64,000 nt of DNA from Acanthochlamys bracteata. Its lineage: Eukaryota; Streptophyta; Magnoliopsida; Pandanales; Velloziaceae. The DNA is taken from NCBI GenBank assembly GCA_019914995.1, contig CM034130.1:4526001-4590000 (forward strand), read 5' to 3'. The position numbers were made by a program, and so were the translations under genes. Under the pieces are notes generated by a model. The model was not told the DNA's origin. It did not search any database and saw only the letters and a program-made list of their open reading frames with translations. Each line of letters begins with the position of its first letter. Position 1 is the first letter of the stretch. This document shows, piece by piece, positions 12,311 through 24,000 of the stretch.

Positions 12311-13530
12311 AGCGTGCTAATTGAGAGCAAAATTGGCGAAGTTCGCCTAAACTAGTTCAAACAAAGAGAAAACCTAGAGATATGCGTATTCGAATATTTG
12401 AATTAATTAATACTCTTCTCTTCATATGAAGAGAGAGAGAGGAAAACTTTTTAAAAGAAAAGATGATCAACTATTATGAAAACTGACTTGAATAAAAGTT
12501 TGACTGAGGATATTTATTTAGAATAAAGCACAATAATATTATAAATCCATATAACGAGTCCCAATTAATAGAATAAAATTTAGTTGTTGTTAGTGGTTTG
12601 GAACAGTTTCAAAAGGAAGGGGAATTTAATAACTCTTCCTAAAATGATTATACCTGTTTTCAAGACCAATACCCATATAACTTCACATAAATCTTATCTT
12701 TTATCCTGCAAAATTAATTCAAAGTGCGTTTCAAAAATCATGATTCCATACACTTTAGTTGTAAGTAGTTCATACTCCAATTCATCCAAATCATTTAATT
12801 TAAAACACAAAAGAATCGCAAATTTGAGATTTTATTTAGGATGATACTTTTATACGGTGTCATAAAACTATAATTTAATATATTTTATGTAATTTATTGA
12901 TTAATCTTAGAACATCAAACCATATTCAGATAATACAAATTAAAATTGTATGTTATCTCTATGTTTTAAATTATATCTAACAGTTTAGTATTAAATTTTT
13001 AATATTGTAAAATTTTAAATCAAGAGTGCAGAGAACACAAAATAAGATACAATGGAATAAATAATTTGGATTCATTCAAATTATCCATGTCGGAAAAAGG
13101 GAAGAAGCCCGAACACACATATCCACTGATTTAGGAAACATTTTAGAATATTTTTTTTTAATTAAAAAAAATTATTATATTTTTTAACTAAATGTTATTT
13201 TATCTAATAATAATAAATAATAATACTTCAAGATAATAAATTTTTTTATTTTAAATTTTTAAAAATTTTGTATAATGTATAAAAAATTTAAAAGAATTAT
13301 AAAGTAATGCCGATCAGCCACTAAACACTTACAACAAAATGGAAAATAAATATTTAAGCTCGATAAACATGTTGTTGGTATTTTCAATCAACACATTTTT
13401 GCCCAAAAAATTTTTTACAAGGAGCTCACAATTACGTAAGCATGATTCACTCCCTTGACGTTACCACCGTCACATTTTTTTCTTTTCCCTCTTTGAAAAA
13501 TTTAAAACGTTCTTTGAATCGCTGGAGAAT
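12311..13530. other. AT-rich intergenic DNA
   Basis: No coding-looking frame. Long A/T runs at about 13,150-13,290 may be a further decayed copy of the AT-rich MITE family, but the blocks are too diverged to be sure. Confidence 0.35.
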
Positions 13531-13534
13531 ATTT

Positions 13535-13757
13535 ATAAAATAAAATTTTTTATAATAAAAAATATTTTTATTACTTTTAAAAAATCAGTTTTATTTTTTT
13601 ATTTTAAAAAATAATATAAATATGTAATAAATATCTTATTACGTGAAAAAATTTTATATATTTTTAAAATTTTAAATAAAAGTTTAAATATTTATAAAAT
13701 AGATATTAAAAAATATTAAAAAATTAAAAATATTATTAAAAAATACAATTTCAAACG
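13535..13757 (+). repeat. AT-rich MITE family A, copy 2
   Basis: Same block order as the copy at 2449: TTTATAAAATAAAATTTTTT, AAAAATATTTTTATTACTTT, AAATATGTAATAAATATCTT, AAATTTTAAATAAAAGTTTA, AAAATAGATATTAAAAAATA. It ends near TTTCAAACGGGC. Confidence 0.55.
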
Positions 13758-13949
13758 GGCTCAAATTTAGTTGGTGACAATGAGGAGAATTTTCAAGAAC
13801 AGAATAACTCGGCTATCAAGAGCGAAAAAGAACTGGCGTTAGTCTCAGATCCTGGCGAAAAAGACGCTATTGGCCATCAGTCGCTGCAAGTAATTAACTC
13901 AGAAAGTTATAAATTACAATATATTCGTTCGTGGTTAGATTTAAGTCAT

Positions 13950-14140
13950 GTTTGGAAGAATTTTTCTTTCTCAATTTTTATTTCATTTTTATAACAAAAT
14001 TTTTAAATATTTTAAAGAATTTTAAAATAAAAAAATTATATGTAATAAATTTTTTATTAATTATTTTTATCTTTTCAAGATAAAAAATAATTTTTTTTAA
14101 AATATTTTTTTAAATTCTTTTTTAATAAATATTTCCAAAA
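13950..14140 (-). repeat. AT-rich MITE family A, copy 3 (reverse, diverged)
   Basis: Begins near CATGTTTGGAAGAATTTTTC and reads through ATTTTTAAATATTTTAAAG and TTATATGTAATAAATTTTTT to an AAATATTTCCAAAAT end. The block order is reversed relative to copies 1 and 2. Its similarity is lower than that of the other copies. Confidence 0.4.
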
Positions 14141-14149
14141 TAACTTGCA

Positions 14150-15528
14150 AGCTGCAGGCACTAACAACGCTAAAAATATAATATTCTAAACAAAGTAAGG
14201 TTTTTTAAAGACGTGGAGGGATAATTCCTTGGATAAATTTCTAGAGACTTCCTGAGCGATGATTTTTCAGGTGAAGTCAATAACACTGATTGATGCATAT
14301 GGCGATCAAGGACAGGTTCTGAGAAGCTTTAATTCGCAAGAAACTGGTACGTGCGAAATTGGTCTTTTCTGCACACGTGCACTTGGAATTTTGAATTTCT
14401 AAGTTAGAAATTACGTACGCAAAATGAATTCTTAATTTGTGCTGTACTTTTATATCTATATATGTATATATGCGCGCGTTTGTAAATGGGTTTACCATCG
14501 CCATTCAGCGGAAGTAATGTTTTTCCCAAACCAGCGAGATACTAGTGACTTTATAACGCTAAAGAGAGAAAATTATCCAATTCAAACTCTGGGAATATAA
14601 CACTAGAAACCTGCTGAGATAAGTGCGGCAAAAGCATGTATGCCATTTCAGCTTACCTTAACAAAAATGAAAACCAAAAGCGTGTGTCAGAAGTTTTACC
14701 TAGCAGGTTAGGTACTAAAAACATCGCCACGTCCTCCTTAATTAGAAGGCCATAAAGGAAAGATATTCACCAATCATGCAACACTAAGATTTTAAAAGAT
14801 AAAATACTGAATCTACATGTAGTAAAGTGTTTATTAGCATGAGAAGCAAATTGGTTCGATCTCAAATCTGAAGGCGTGTGAGAGCGGTTTTAGTTGCAAG
14901 GTCGGACTCATCAGTGAAAGAGGTAAAAGTTGAGTATATGTCAACTACTAGACATAAGTATGTACTTACACGTAACTCAACGGGAAACTTGACTTTATTG
15001 ATAGCAGCCTTAAGAGATGAACTTGACTACTGAAATGATAATTGGCCTTGATTATTCATCACATCGCTGCTGTAGCCGGTGAATGCAGAACAAACTAATA
15101 CTCTAGGACAATGCGGTTGGTGGGTTTTCATTTTCGACGAACTTTTTTTACAAAATCTCAAAGCAAAGAAAGCAAGAGATTGAAAAAAGAAACAGACGAA
15201 GAATTAAATGTAGGTATATATAAAGTTATAAGATTATGTGGAAGGAAAGAATTGGGACTCCGTGCTAGCTTAAGGTCTAAAAACAATTTTGTGTTCCCAC
15301 ATCATCACCTACTATCGCCATCAAAGTTAAGAAGAATTTACAGATAGAGCTCCTGTCATGGCAGTTCAGACGTACCTTTCAAAAGAGTATAATGCACAAA
15401 AACTCAAGACAAGGACGGTGGTGCTGTTAAATATAATGGTGGGTTGGGTTGGTAGGATGCCTCTAACAGATCAAACAATCAATAATAGGAGCTGGCGTTC
15501 AGAGAGAGAGAGAGAGAGAGAGCAAGTA
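14150..15528 (+). promoter_or_regulatory. Upstream region of the MYB gene
   Basis: A TATATATAAAG at 15215-15225 is a plausible TATA box, about 305 bp before the MYB start codon. A (GA)n tract at 15501-15522 ends only 6 bp before the ATG and would lie in the 5' leader. GA tracts of this kind are known targets of plant GAGA-binding (BPC) proteins; any role here is inferred. Confidence 0.4.
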
Positions 15529-16811
15529 ATGGGCCGCCAGCCATGCTGCGACAAGCTTAGAGTGAAGAAAGGGCCATGGACAGCAGAAGAGGATAAGAAG
15601 CTTATTACCTTCCTACTCACTAATGGTCAGTGCTGCTGGCGTTCGGTCCCCAAGCTTGCAGGACTGTTGAGGTGCGGCAAAAGCTGCAGGCTCAGGTGGA
15701 CCAACTATCTCCGGCCAGATCTCAAGCGTGGGCTGCTCTCCGAGGCTGAGGAGCAGCTGGTGATTGACCTGCATAAAAGACTTGGAAACAGGTTTGCTAT
15801 CTGTTCTGTGAGTGGTGAATCAACTTAGGTAAAAAAAAAAGAAAAGAAAAGCATACCATTCAACTAGGATAAATTGGATATGAGAAGCAATCACATTCGA
15901 GTTATATGTGCAAGCTCCTACTATGTTACCACGCTAAAATGCTTGTTACTACAAGTCCACCATGACAACATACTGCTCACTTAATATTACGTAAGGCCCA
16001 TAGTCGCTTTCTGTTCATCTCAAATGAAAAAAGACCAATCATATGCACTATGCCTTGGGTAATCACTAATTGGCAAACGCTGTTTCGAAACAACTCTTCC
16101 AACAAGCTAGTAAAACCTGATCTGGCGTCTTCTGTGTCTCGCATGTTATAGCCATTCACTGCTTCGTCCTAAACCAAATTTGACAGATAAGAAATATATC
16201 ATACTTTTAGACGAATCCTCTGCCGTCTGCAACAAGAACTTGCCTATTCTCAGTCATTCCAGACTTCATTTTTCTCCCAGCAGATGTCCAGATTTTGAGT
16301 TTCTTGAATAGCAAAGCTATTGAAAATCGATAATTCAGTTCTGTCTTGGGTCCTTATGACAAAAAAAGTGCTGAATTCTTGCTGAAACGCTTCATTTGTT
16401 TCATTCAGGTGGTCAAAAATTGCAGCCAAGTTGCCAGGGAGAACCGACAATGAAATAAAGAATCACTGGAACACTCACATAAAGAAGAAGCTTCTCAAGT
16501 TGGGGATTGACCCCGTTACCCATGAACCACTTAATAGAGAAACAGATAGTGAAAATACTGCAGACTCAACTTGTTCAAAAGTTGAAGAAAAAACAAACAA
16601 TGATCAGCATTCATCGCAGCAGTCAGAAGACAGCTCAAGCTCACTTCAACAAAGCACAGACATTAGCAATCATGAACATCTATTAGCAGATTTTGTATGG
16701 GAAGACGAATTTCCAATTATAGATCCAATGTGGACATTTGAAGATGACTTGAGCAGTGCAGCTCCCTTATCACCCTGGGAAGGTAGTTCTGAATGGTTGA
16801 TGGATTTTTAA
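15529..16811 (+). CDS. R2R3-MYB transcription factor (subgroup 8-like, MYB20/42/43/85 group)
   Basis: Two exons, 15529-15791 and 16409-16811, joined at ACAG|GTTTGC ... TTCAG|GTGG, give 221 residues. The start MGRQPCCDK is the classic R2R3-MYB N-terminus, so I reject an in-frame start 57 codons upstream at 15358. R2 spans about residues 14-61 with tryptophans W17, W37 and W57. R3 spans about 67-112 with W89 and W108 and the motif [19 protein letters not shown]. The sequence [20 protein letters not shown] plus [13 protein letters not shown] after R3 matches the group regulating lignin, phenylalanine supply and secondary walls in Arabidopsis. The C-terminus is acidic and Trp-rich (EWLMDF end), consistent with an activation region. 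It would act in the nucleus. The R3 segment lacks the leucine pattern for bHLH binding. The only intron is at the usual R3 position (GNR|W); the common R2 intron is absent. Subgroup placement is by recall, without a tree. Confidence 0.9.
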
Positions 16812-19800
16812 GCATGGGATATGTAAAAAGCTAGGACTGTACAAGCTGTAAATAGTAAAGGTGTTAATATATAATACACATAATAAGATATCACTGAAAT
16901 TATCAAATCAACTGTTTGCGATGGCATCAGCTTATAAACGCTGAAGCCTGCGCCCAGACTTCACTAGGAAAGCAATACGAAGCAGCAGATGAATATCATC
17001 AGGTCAAAAGATTGAGTTGAGATGTAAAATGTTGAAGGTCGTGTTGATTTGTATATAAAGTTCCGAAGGTAGATGTAAAGATCATGTAAGAACAAGTAGA
17101 AAATTCTTGACGTTTGAAGCTCTGTAAATTGTGAAATTTCTTTCTTAGACTTGACAAGAATTTGGATATTGTCATTTCAAACATTGAAACCATATGAGAC
17201 ATCTAATAGGTTGTTGCCAATTTGTAGCTTTCTCTCAATACATAGCTTCATTATACATAAAAAACACACACATGCACAAAAGCCCAGTTGAAGTTGTGTA
17301 CATGTAAACTTGAGTTATATGGTCATGATACTGCAGACAAAGTTAGCTAAAACGCATACACATACAGTACTTCAGCAGAAACATCAATAACATGGACAAA
17401 GTTGTATTTGCAGAGATTTTACACAGTTAATAAGAACATAACTCACTATTTATACTTAATTTCTTCATGGGGAAACTGAAAGTCCTAACCAACAATATTA
17501 GAAAAATTAGTTACTGGTCGGGAAGCATCATAGGACAATACCAGAAGTTGTTTACCAAAATCATTCAGATCTAAACCAGATATATGGCAAAAGCTCTTCC
17601 TAAAGTTTACTCATAGTATGTGGAGATATTGGTGTCTTTATCAAAGGGCCAGAAGAGCTGACTCTGTAATTTGATAGGGGATGATGATACATTGGCCTAA
17701 TAGATCCAGCATCTATAGGAATATCAATAGTTCAAAAAGTATTTTAGTTCAAAGGGTACAGATCATACGTTTAAATGCTACAGATGTCTATTCTGGTGAC
17801 TTGTTGGCTAGGGTTTCTCCACTGTTCTACGTAATCTCATCTAATTATGTTGCACACTTAAAAGATAGCATTACAGAAGCATAATATACCTGCAACGACA
17901 TAACAAAAATATACCAACGAGAAGTTAGGTGAGAATGTCCTTTATCAGAATGCAAGGATAATCTGGACATAGCATTGACAACGCCGTGCAAATTAATAGA
18001 AAAAAGTAACAGTTTAAAAAATGAACAACATAAAGACAAATCTGTAACTTTGCTGATTTTGTCATAAGGGTATAGCTTTCTTCAGTTCTAGTATACTCTA
18101 TTTGATGCAATATCTTAGTGTTTGAAAATCGGTTCAAGGTAGAATAAGAAAGATAATCATTCAATTTATTTCAAGTGGATGGTGCCTTCCTAATTTTCTG
18201 AAGTCACCCCAGGGTGTCTAATTTTCTAGCACAAAATAGCTTCAAATTCCAGAGCACCTCTGATTTTTCAAAGGTGAAATCATTTTGCAAAAGTTTAATA
18301 GAAGCTAAAGCAAATTTTTAGTGGAAGATCTTATCACCTAGATGGTTTAAATTATCAAAAGGATGGGCAAGAAGTCTCTAAATGGGTCAGGTGTACATTA
18401 CATGTATGTATACGCTCAGACAGGGAACAAATCATCGATTTGGATCAACGGCTAAGCTTTACATCTTGTGGATGGAACTGATATCCCACGTATTAGTGGT
18501 TTAAGAAAAACAACGCAGATTAAACTTTGTATTTTAGATATCCTAATATTTCTTTTTTCTTATCAACTCCCCCAATTAATCCTCCTCTAACAAATTACAT
18601 GATTAAACTCTTCATTGTAGCTGTCTTGGTCATTGGTAGCTGCACAGTCCTTGATGAGGACTGTGGTTGATCACCACCATCTGGCCTCCACCACAACCAC
18701 TATTACGCGTGGCACCATCATGGTCTCTCATATATCCGCATAAAACAAAGTACCGTCTTCAACCTGATCTTCTCCAGTGCATTTATAAACGTTTCAAAAC
18801 GAAAGACATGAACTAAGTCATCCAACTACAGTTTGTTTGCCAAATTAACTGATTATGACCCAAAGTCATAAAACTATATTACAGACAAGTTTTTTTTTAT
18901 TGATGAACAAGACCACTCCTTTAGCTGTTTTTTTTCTCGTCTTGATTGCAACGAAATGGTTGTTGCAGATATCACCTTCAGTCTTTAGAAAAACTTCTAT
19001 GTTATTTTCGTGATAGTCCAAATTTCCATGAAATGCTCCATTAATCGTTCTATTGCAATAATTTGAAGTTTTATAGGTCTACTGAAAGTTGAGAAAGTTT
19101 TCTAGACATAATATTTTGTGTAACATCTTGTGAATATCTAAAGAAAATTTTCTGTTTTCTTTGAGAATAATCTATGGAAGTTTGTTTTAACAAAATATTT
19201 GATAAGGAAAGAAAAGAAAGAGGATTAAATAGGGCGTTAAAAAGAAGAAAAAAGAACTGTTTTCTTTTGGGGTAAATGAATATTAAAGAGATGTAAAAAG
19301 AAAACTTCTTACCTAGGTGGGTTCCCTCGAACCAACTTATTAAGATGGAATAATATCCACCATTAGAGAAGTCCTACCCATTGATCTAGACCGGTGATCC
19401 AGTGACCTGCCTGAGCAAAAACAGTAAACGGTGTCTTCCTTAAACCACCTTTATTAGGAGCACAAGGAAGTCGATAGCCTTTACCCTAGGGATTATATCA
19501 GCACCTAATTCACTATACAAATTGATCAACTTGACAACATCAGCCAGAATTTTGCAACTCATTTTGCTAATTAATCAAATATCCAAGTTAGTAAGCTCTA
19601 ACCTAATTAGCGTCTATTTAGCAAAAGTTAACTCAGGAAGAATGCTCTCAGATGTGAACTAGGGACCTTCTGTTCCAAGGTAGGCCGGGTGGGTGGGAGA
19701 AAAACTTCTTACTATCAAGACATTTACTTTAAGCTGCTAAATAACTGTTTAATTATGATTTAAAGCAAATACATTAAACCTTTGTTAGAATAGCAGGAAA

Positions 19801-21048
19801 ATTATAATATTCCCTTACTGTGAGCTTAATATAGAGCATAGTATTTTATTCCCATTGTGAGACAACAAAAAACAAATTCCTTCAGAAGCCTTGCTTTTCC
19901 ATATAAATCTAAGAAAATTTCTGAAACAAAAACTATTTAATTTTTTTTTAAATAAACTCTATATTTTTTATCTTAAAAGATGTTACAACGTCAATTTTTT
20001 TGTACCTTATAAATTTTTATTCTATAAATATTATAAATTTTTTTTTTAAAATGTAAAATAAAAAATGAATGGAAAGCAATCCTAAATAGCACCTCATTAT
20101 GGAAAGCAATCCTAAATTTTTTTTTTTAAATGCAAAATAAAAAATGAATGGAAAACAATCCTAAATAGCACCTCATTATACTAGCCTTTTCTTTAAAATC
20201 AGAATCCTAGAGCTAACAGTCTATTTTTGCTTAGAATTATTTTAGAATATTTAATTGGGTAAGAAAGAAACCATGGTTTCAGCATACTTTTCAGAAGAGA
20301 TTATGCGTATAAAACAACAGCCCATGATCCTATTTCAAATAAGTTGAATCTCTAATTTCCAACTTATATTCGACAAAAAACTTACCTTATATAGAAGCTG
20401 ACTGGAGTTCGAGATTTTAGTCTCCTGAGAAAGCTAGCTCCAAAACACTCGGAGCAAAGCTACTTGGAATTATTTTCTACAAAAAGCTTTGTTACGAATT
20501 CAACCGCAACTACGGAATTATGAATCCCATGATGCATAAATGCACCATAACTTTCTTCTGGAGATAAAATGGATTATAATACTATATAGGAAACAACAGA
20601 CAATACAAGTACATCAGTTGCACTCTACTTCACTGATGTAAGCTGAGAGCTGAACCACCTTGCTGACATTTTCATGTGGCAAAAGATAGGAAATAGAATA
20701 AATCCTACAAGTTAGTAGTGAGGCAACCCCAAACTAACTGTCTAAGGACCCTTCTAGATAAGTAAAAGACTAGGCACCTGTTGCACCACGAAGAGATCAA
20801 GGTTAAATGCCTTAATTACCTGTCCAAAGATTATCAAATAGGCTATTGATTGAGTATGATGTAATGGTACCAATTCTTAAACTAGAGTCCAAATATAGGA
20901 CTTGGTTACTATACCTCCACTTCGGAATGAAAATGCTGTAAACATCAAGAAGCAAGATGACTTGCTGAGAGTGCCTGTGGCAAAACTCATCTCATGAAAT
21001 GTCCCACATACATATTGTGCCCGGCCAGCAGAGCTTCCAAAGAAAGCA
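16812..21048. other. Gene-free region between MYB and the photolyase-hydrolase gene
   Basis: Contains the 3' flank of the MYB gene and, for the converging minus-strand gene, its likely 3' untranslated region next to 21,049. No protein-like frames. A short coding-looking relic on the minus strand at about 19,320-19,640 is interrupted by stops. A 79-bp tandem duplication lies at about 20,045-20,180. Confidence 0.4.
20045..20180 (+). repeat. Tandem duplication, period 79 bp
   Basis: A segment containing AAATAAAAAATGAATGGAAA and ending CTAAATAGCACCTCATTAT occurs twice, with equivalent words 79 bp apart (GAATGG at 20,067 and 20,146). The second copy shows a few substitutions, so it is younger than most repeats here. 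Confidence 0.7.
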
Positions 21049-24000
21049 TCAAACTCTGCCAGCGATGCAATAGCTCCTTTCAGTTGTTCTAATCCATTCA
21101 ATTAGTACAGAATTCACATCCTCTGGCAACTCATCATGGGGACAATGTCCTGGTAAATAACACATAACCAATATTATAACTTGTGTACTAGCGGTTCTCT
21201 AACTTTGACAATTAAGAATAACTCTGGAATTACTTTCCTCTACCTCAACCGAAAACATACCAACTTTTCAGATGTACAATAGAAAAGTTCAATAAAATCT
21301 GTGCAGATAATTAAAATAGAAGAAGGTGTAAAGGAACTCGCTGAAGGATAATAAAGGTTGAAAAGTTCTTTGCATGACAGTTATTCAAGATAATAAAGGT
21401 TGAAAAGATCTTTTGCAAAAATTTAGCTCAAGTACTGCTAGGAACCGTATCAAGAATTTTCCCATGCAAATAAGAACGTGAACATGTGTGAAGCACAAGC
21501 GCAGTAGGAAAGGGAGTTGGTGACACCAAACCTGCATCAAGTTCCCTAATTGTGACCCAGCTGCAATGCTCCCTAAACATGGACAACCTCATTTTGGAAT
21601 TAGACAAAGGATCTTTCGTTCCCTGAAATATCAACAAAATGAGACAGAGTGGAGAAAAAGTCATGAATAGTTCGGAATTAAAAACATGTTTATTCGACTC
21701 AAAATGTTGTTCATGAATTCACCTGAATAATCAAGACCTTTCCTCCAAAAGAATCCAAAAGATAATTTATAGGAACTCGTTGTTTGAAGTTGAATATGCT
21801 CTCCAGAACTACCAAAACACCAGGATCATATGACTGGATATTTGTCAAGTAACATAATACGCTGAGAAATTTTGACTTAGCTAGTCAGCAAATTGCTGGT
21901 CACAATTTCAGCTGCTACACATATGCGCTTCACTTTAACCGATACTTATATTTATATAACACAACTAGCAGAACACATCCAATATAACAGCATTAGTGAA
22001 GAAAGCACTAGCGCAGGTCTTAAGTTGAGGTTCTTCGTCTTCTTCAGGTAACCCTTAACCCACTTAAACCATATTTAGTCTACATGAAAACTTTGGGGTT
22101 TAGAAAACTTTTGAAAAATCCTATAAAGCAAAGTTTTCCTTATATTCAATCTGAAAGAAAGTATTTATAATTTAGAAAACTTGAACTAAAAAGAGTAGTT
22201 TTATTCTTGTCTCTAAAACAACAACAACAACAAAAACAAAAAACAAAAACTGGCTCAAAATGGGTAGTGGCCGAGTAAGTGAGTTCCCCTCTTTCCTCTT
22301 TCTCTTTTTTACTTTTTTGTCTCGCATTCATGGATGAAAGACCCACAGTACCCAAAAACACATAATAGGAAATAATACTACTATTCCATATTTTTCATAA
22401 ACATAGCAGACCAAATAACAAGACACTCGTCCAAAATTTCTGCAAATTCTGAATTTTATGACCAGAATTTGCAATGCTGTGAATTCTGAATTTTCCCATG
22501 AAGTGAGCTAAAAAGAATCCCTTTACCAATTAGGAATTCTCCTCTTAAACTCAAGTTTATAACCGGCAACATGGAAGGATCCACACAGGAAGTTGTCTCA
22601 AGTTCTAACTCAGAAGAAAAAAAAGAATCACAAAAAGATTAGCTAGGGAAATGGTCTTAATTGATCATTGGCTAACAGGTAAGCAAAATAATTTACAATA
22701 TGCAAATTTATTTTGGTTTGAAGATATACTAAATTAGTAAATTACAAAAGCCAATAGAAAACCTAGAATGTGCTCTTGCCATTCTGCATGCTATTATCCA
22801 TTCACTGTGAATGGCAAAAGTTTTTAAAATATTTTACCTGCTCGGTTATCCCAATCTAAGGATGACAAAATTGGGCTTGGTGGTTACCTATCTTTTGGTC
22901 AAAAATTTACAACTATGGTGTCACCAATGTGAAAACTAAGAGTGGCAATTCGGATATATGGGTTGGTTTCAGATCAACCCATATAATAAACGAATTAAAA
23001 TTGTTCAAATTTAACTCGACTCATTTATTTATATGGGTCAAAAGTGTCAATCCTAATCCAACCTTTTTATAACCGGATCAAATTCGGATTGACCTATTTA
23101 ATAATTAAAATTATTAAAATAAATTTATAAATATTAATTTTTAGCAATAATATATAAAAATTATTAATAATGATATATTTAAAAATAAAAAATATTAATT
23201 TTGATAAAATTTATAAATCAAGTAAAAATTAGTTAAATTAGAATAAATTAAAAATATATATGCAAATTAAATTCAAATTTTATACTATTATTCTCTAATA
23301 ATTAAATAATACATATTCTATAAATAATTAAACGGATTAAACAGGTCAATTTCGGATCAATTCGAATCCGATCTGAACCCGTTTAATATTTTTGGTCAAT
23401 TTCGGATCGACCCGAAATTAATCCGAACCCGACTAAGGTCTGACCCGAACCCGACTTTTTCGAATCGCGTTTTTGGATCGGATCGAAATTTGCCACCCCT
23501 AGTGAAAACTAATACCCATTGCTAAAATACTTATTACTTACACAAGTTTGAGGTTAGGAGTTTGAATACCGTCTAACTTCTCAACCATAGAAAGTTAAAG
23601 AGAACTTTCCATCACAAAACATAACAAGGTTTTAAAAGCCGAAACAAACAAGTCTAGCTGAATTAACGGTGCGCATCCTAACAGGAAAGCAGATCGTAAC
23701 TCATCAACACCAAAGTAAAAATATTTTTAAATATCTATAGTGATTATAATGAGTAAACAGTTTTCTTCTATCATTTTTCTAATCTCTAAATATTATTTTA
23801 TACAAATAGATGAATTTCAATCTCTTATACATTATTTTGTAACATTTACCATTTTTCATATGAGTTTTTGGAAAATAGAAAGAATATGAACAAGGCATGT
23901 GACAAATGTAAAAGGCATGCAGTTGACATTGGCTTAGGAAGTAGTAAATACTAACAAATAAGTCACAATCCACTAATATCAGTCTCGCCTACGTGTGGGC

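Noticed and set aside
15358-15528. In-frame 57-codon extension upstream of the MYB start
   Set aside because: R2R3-MYB proteins start at MGRxPCC. The extension includes the translated GA microsatellite and has no similarity to MYB proteins.
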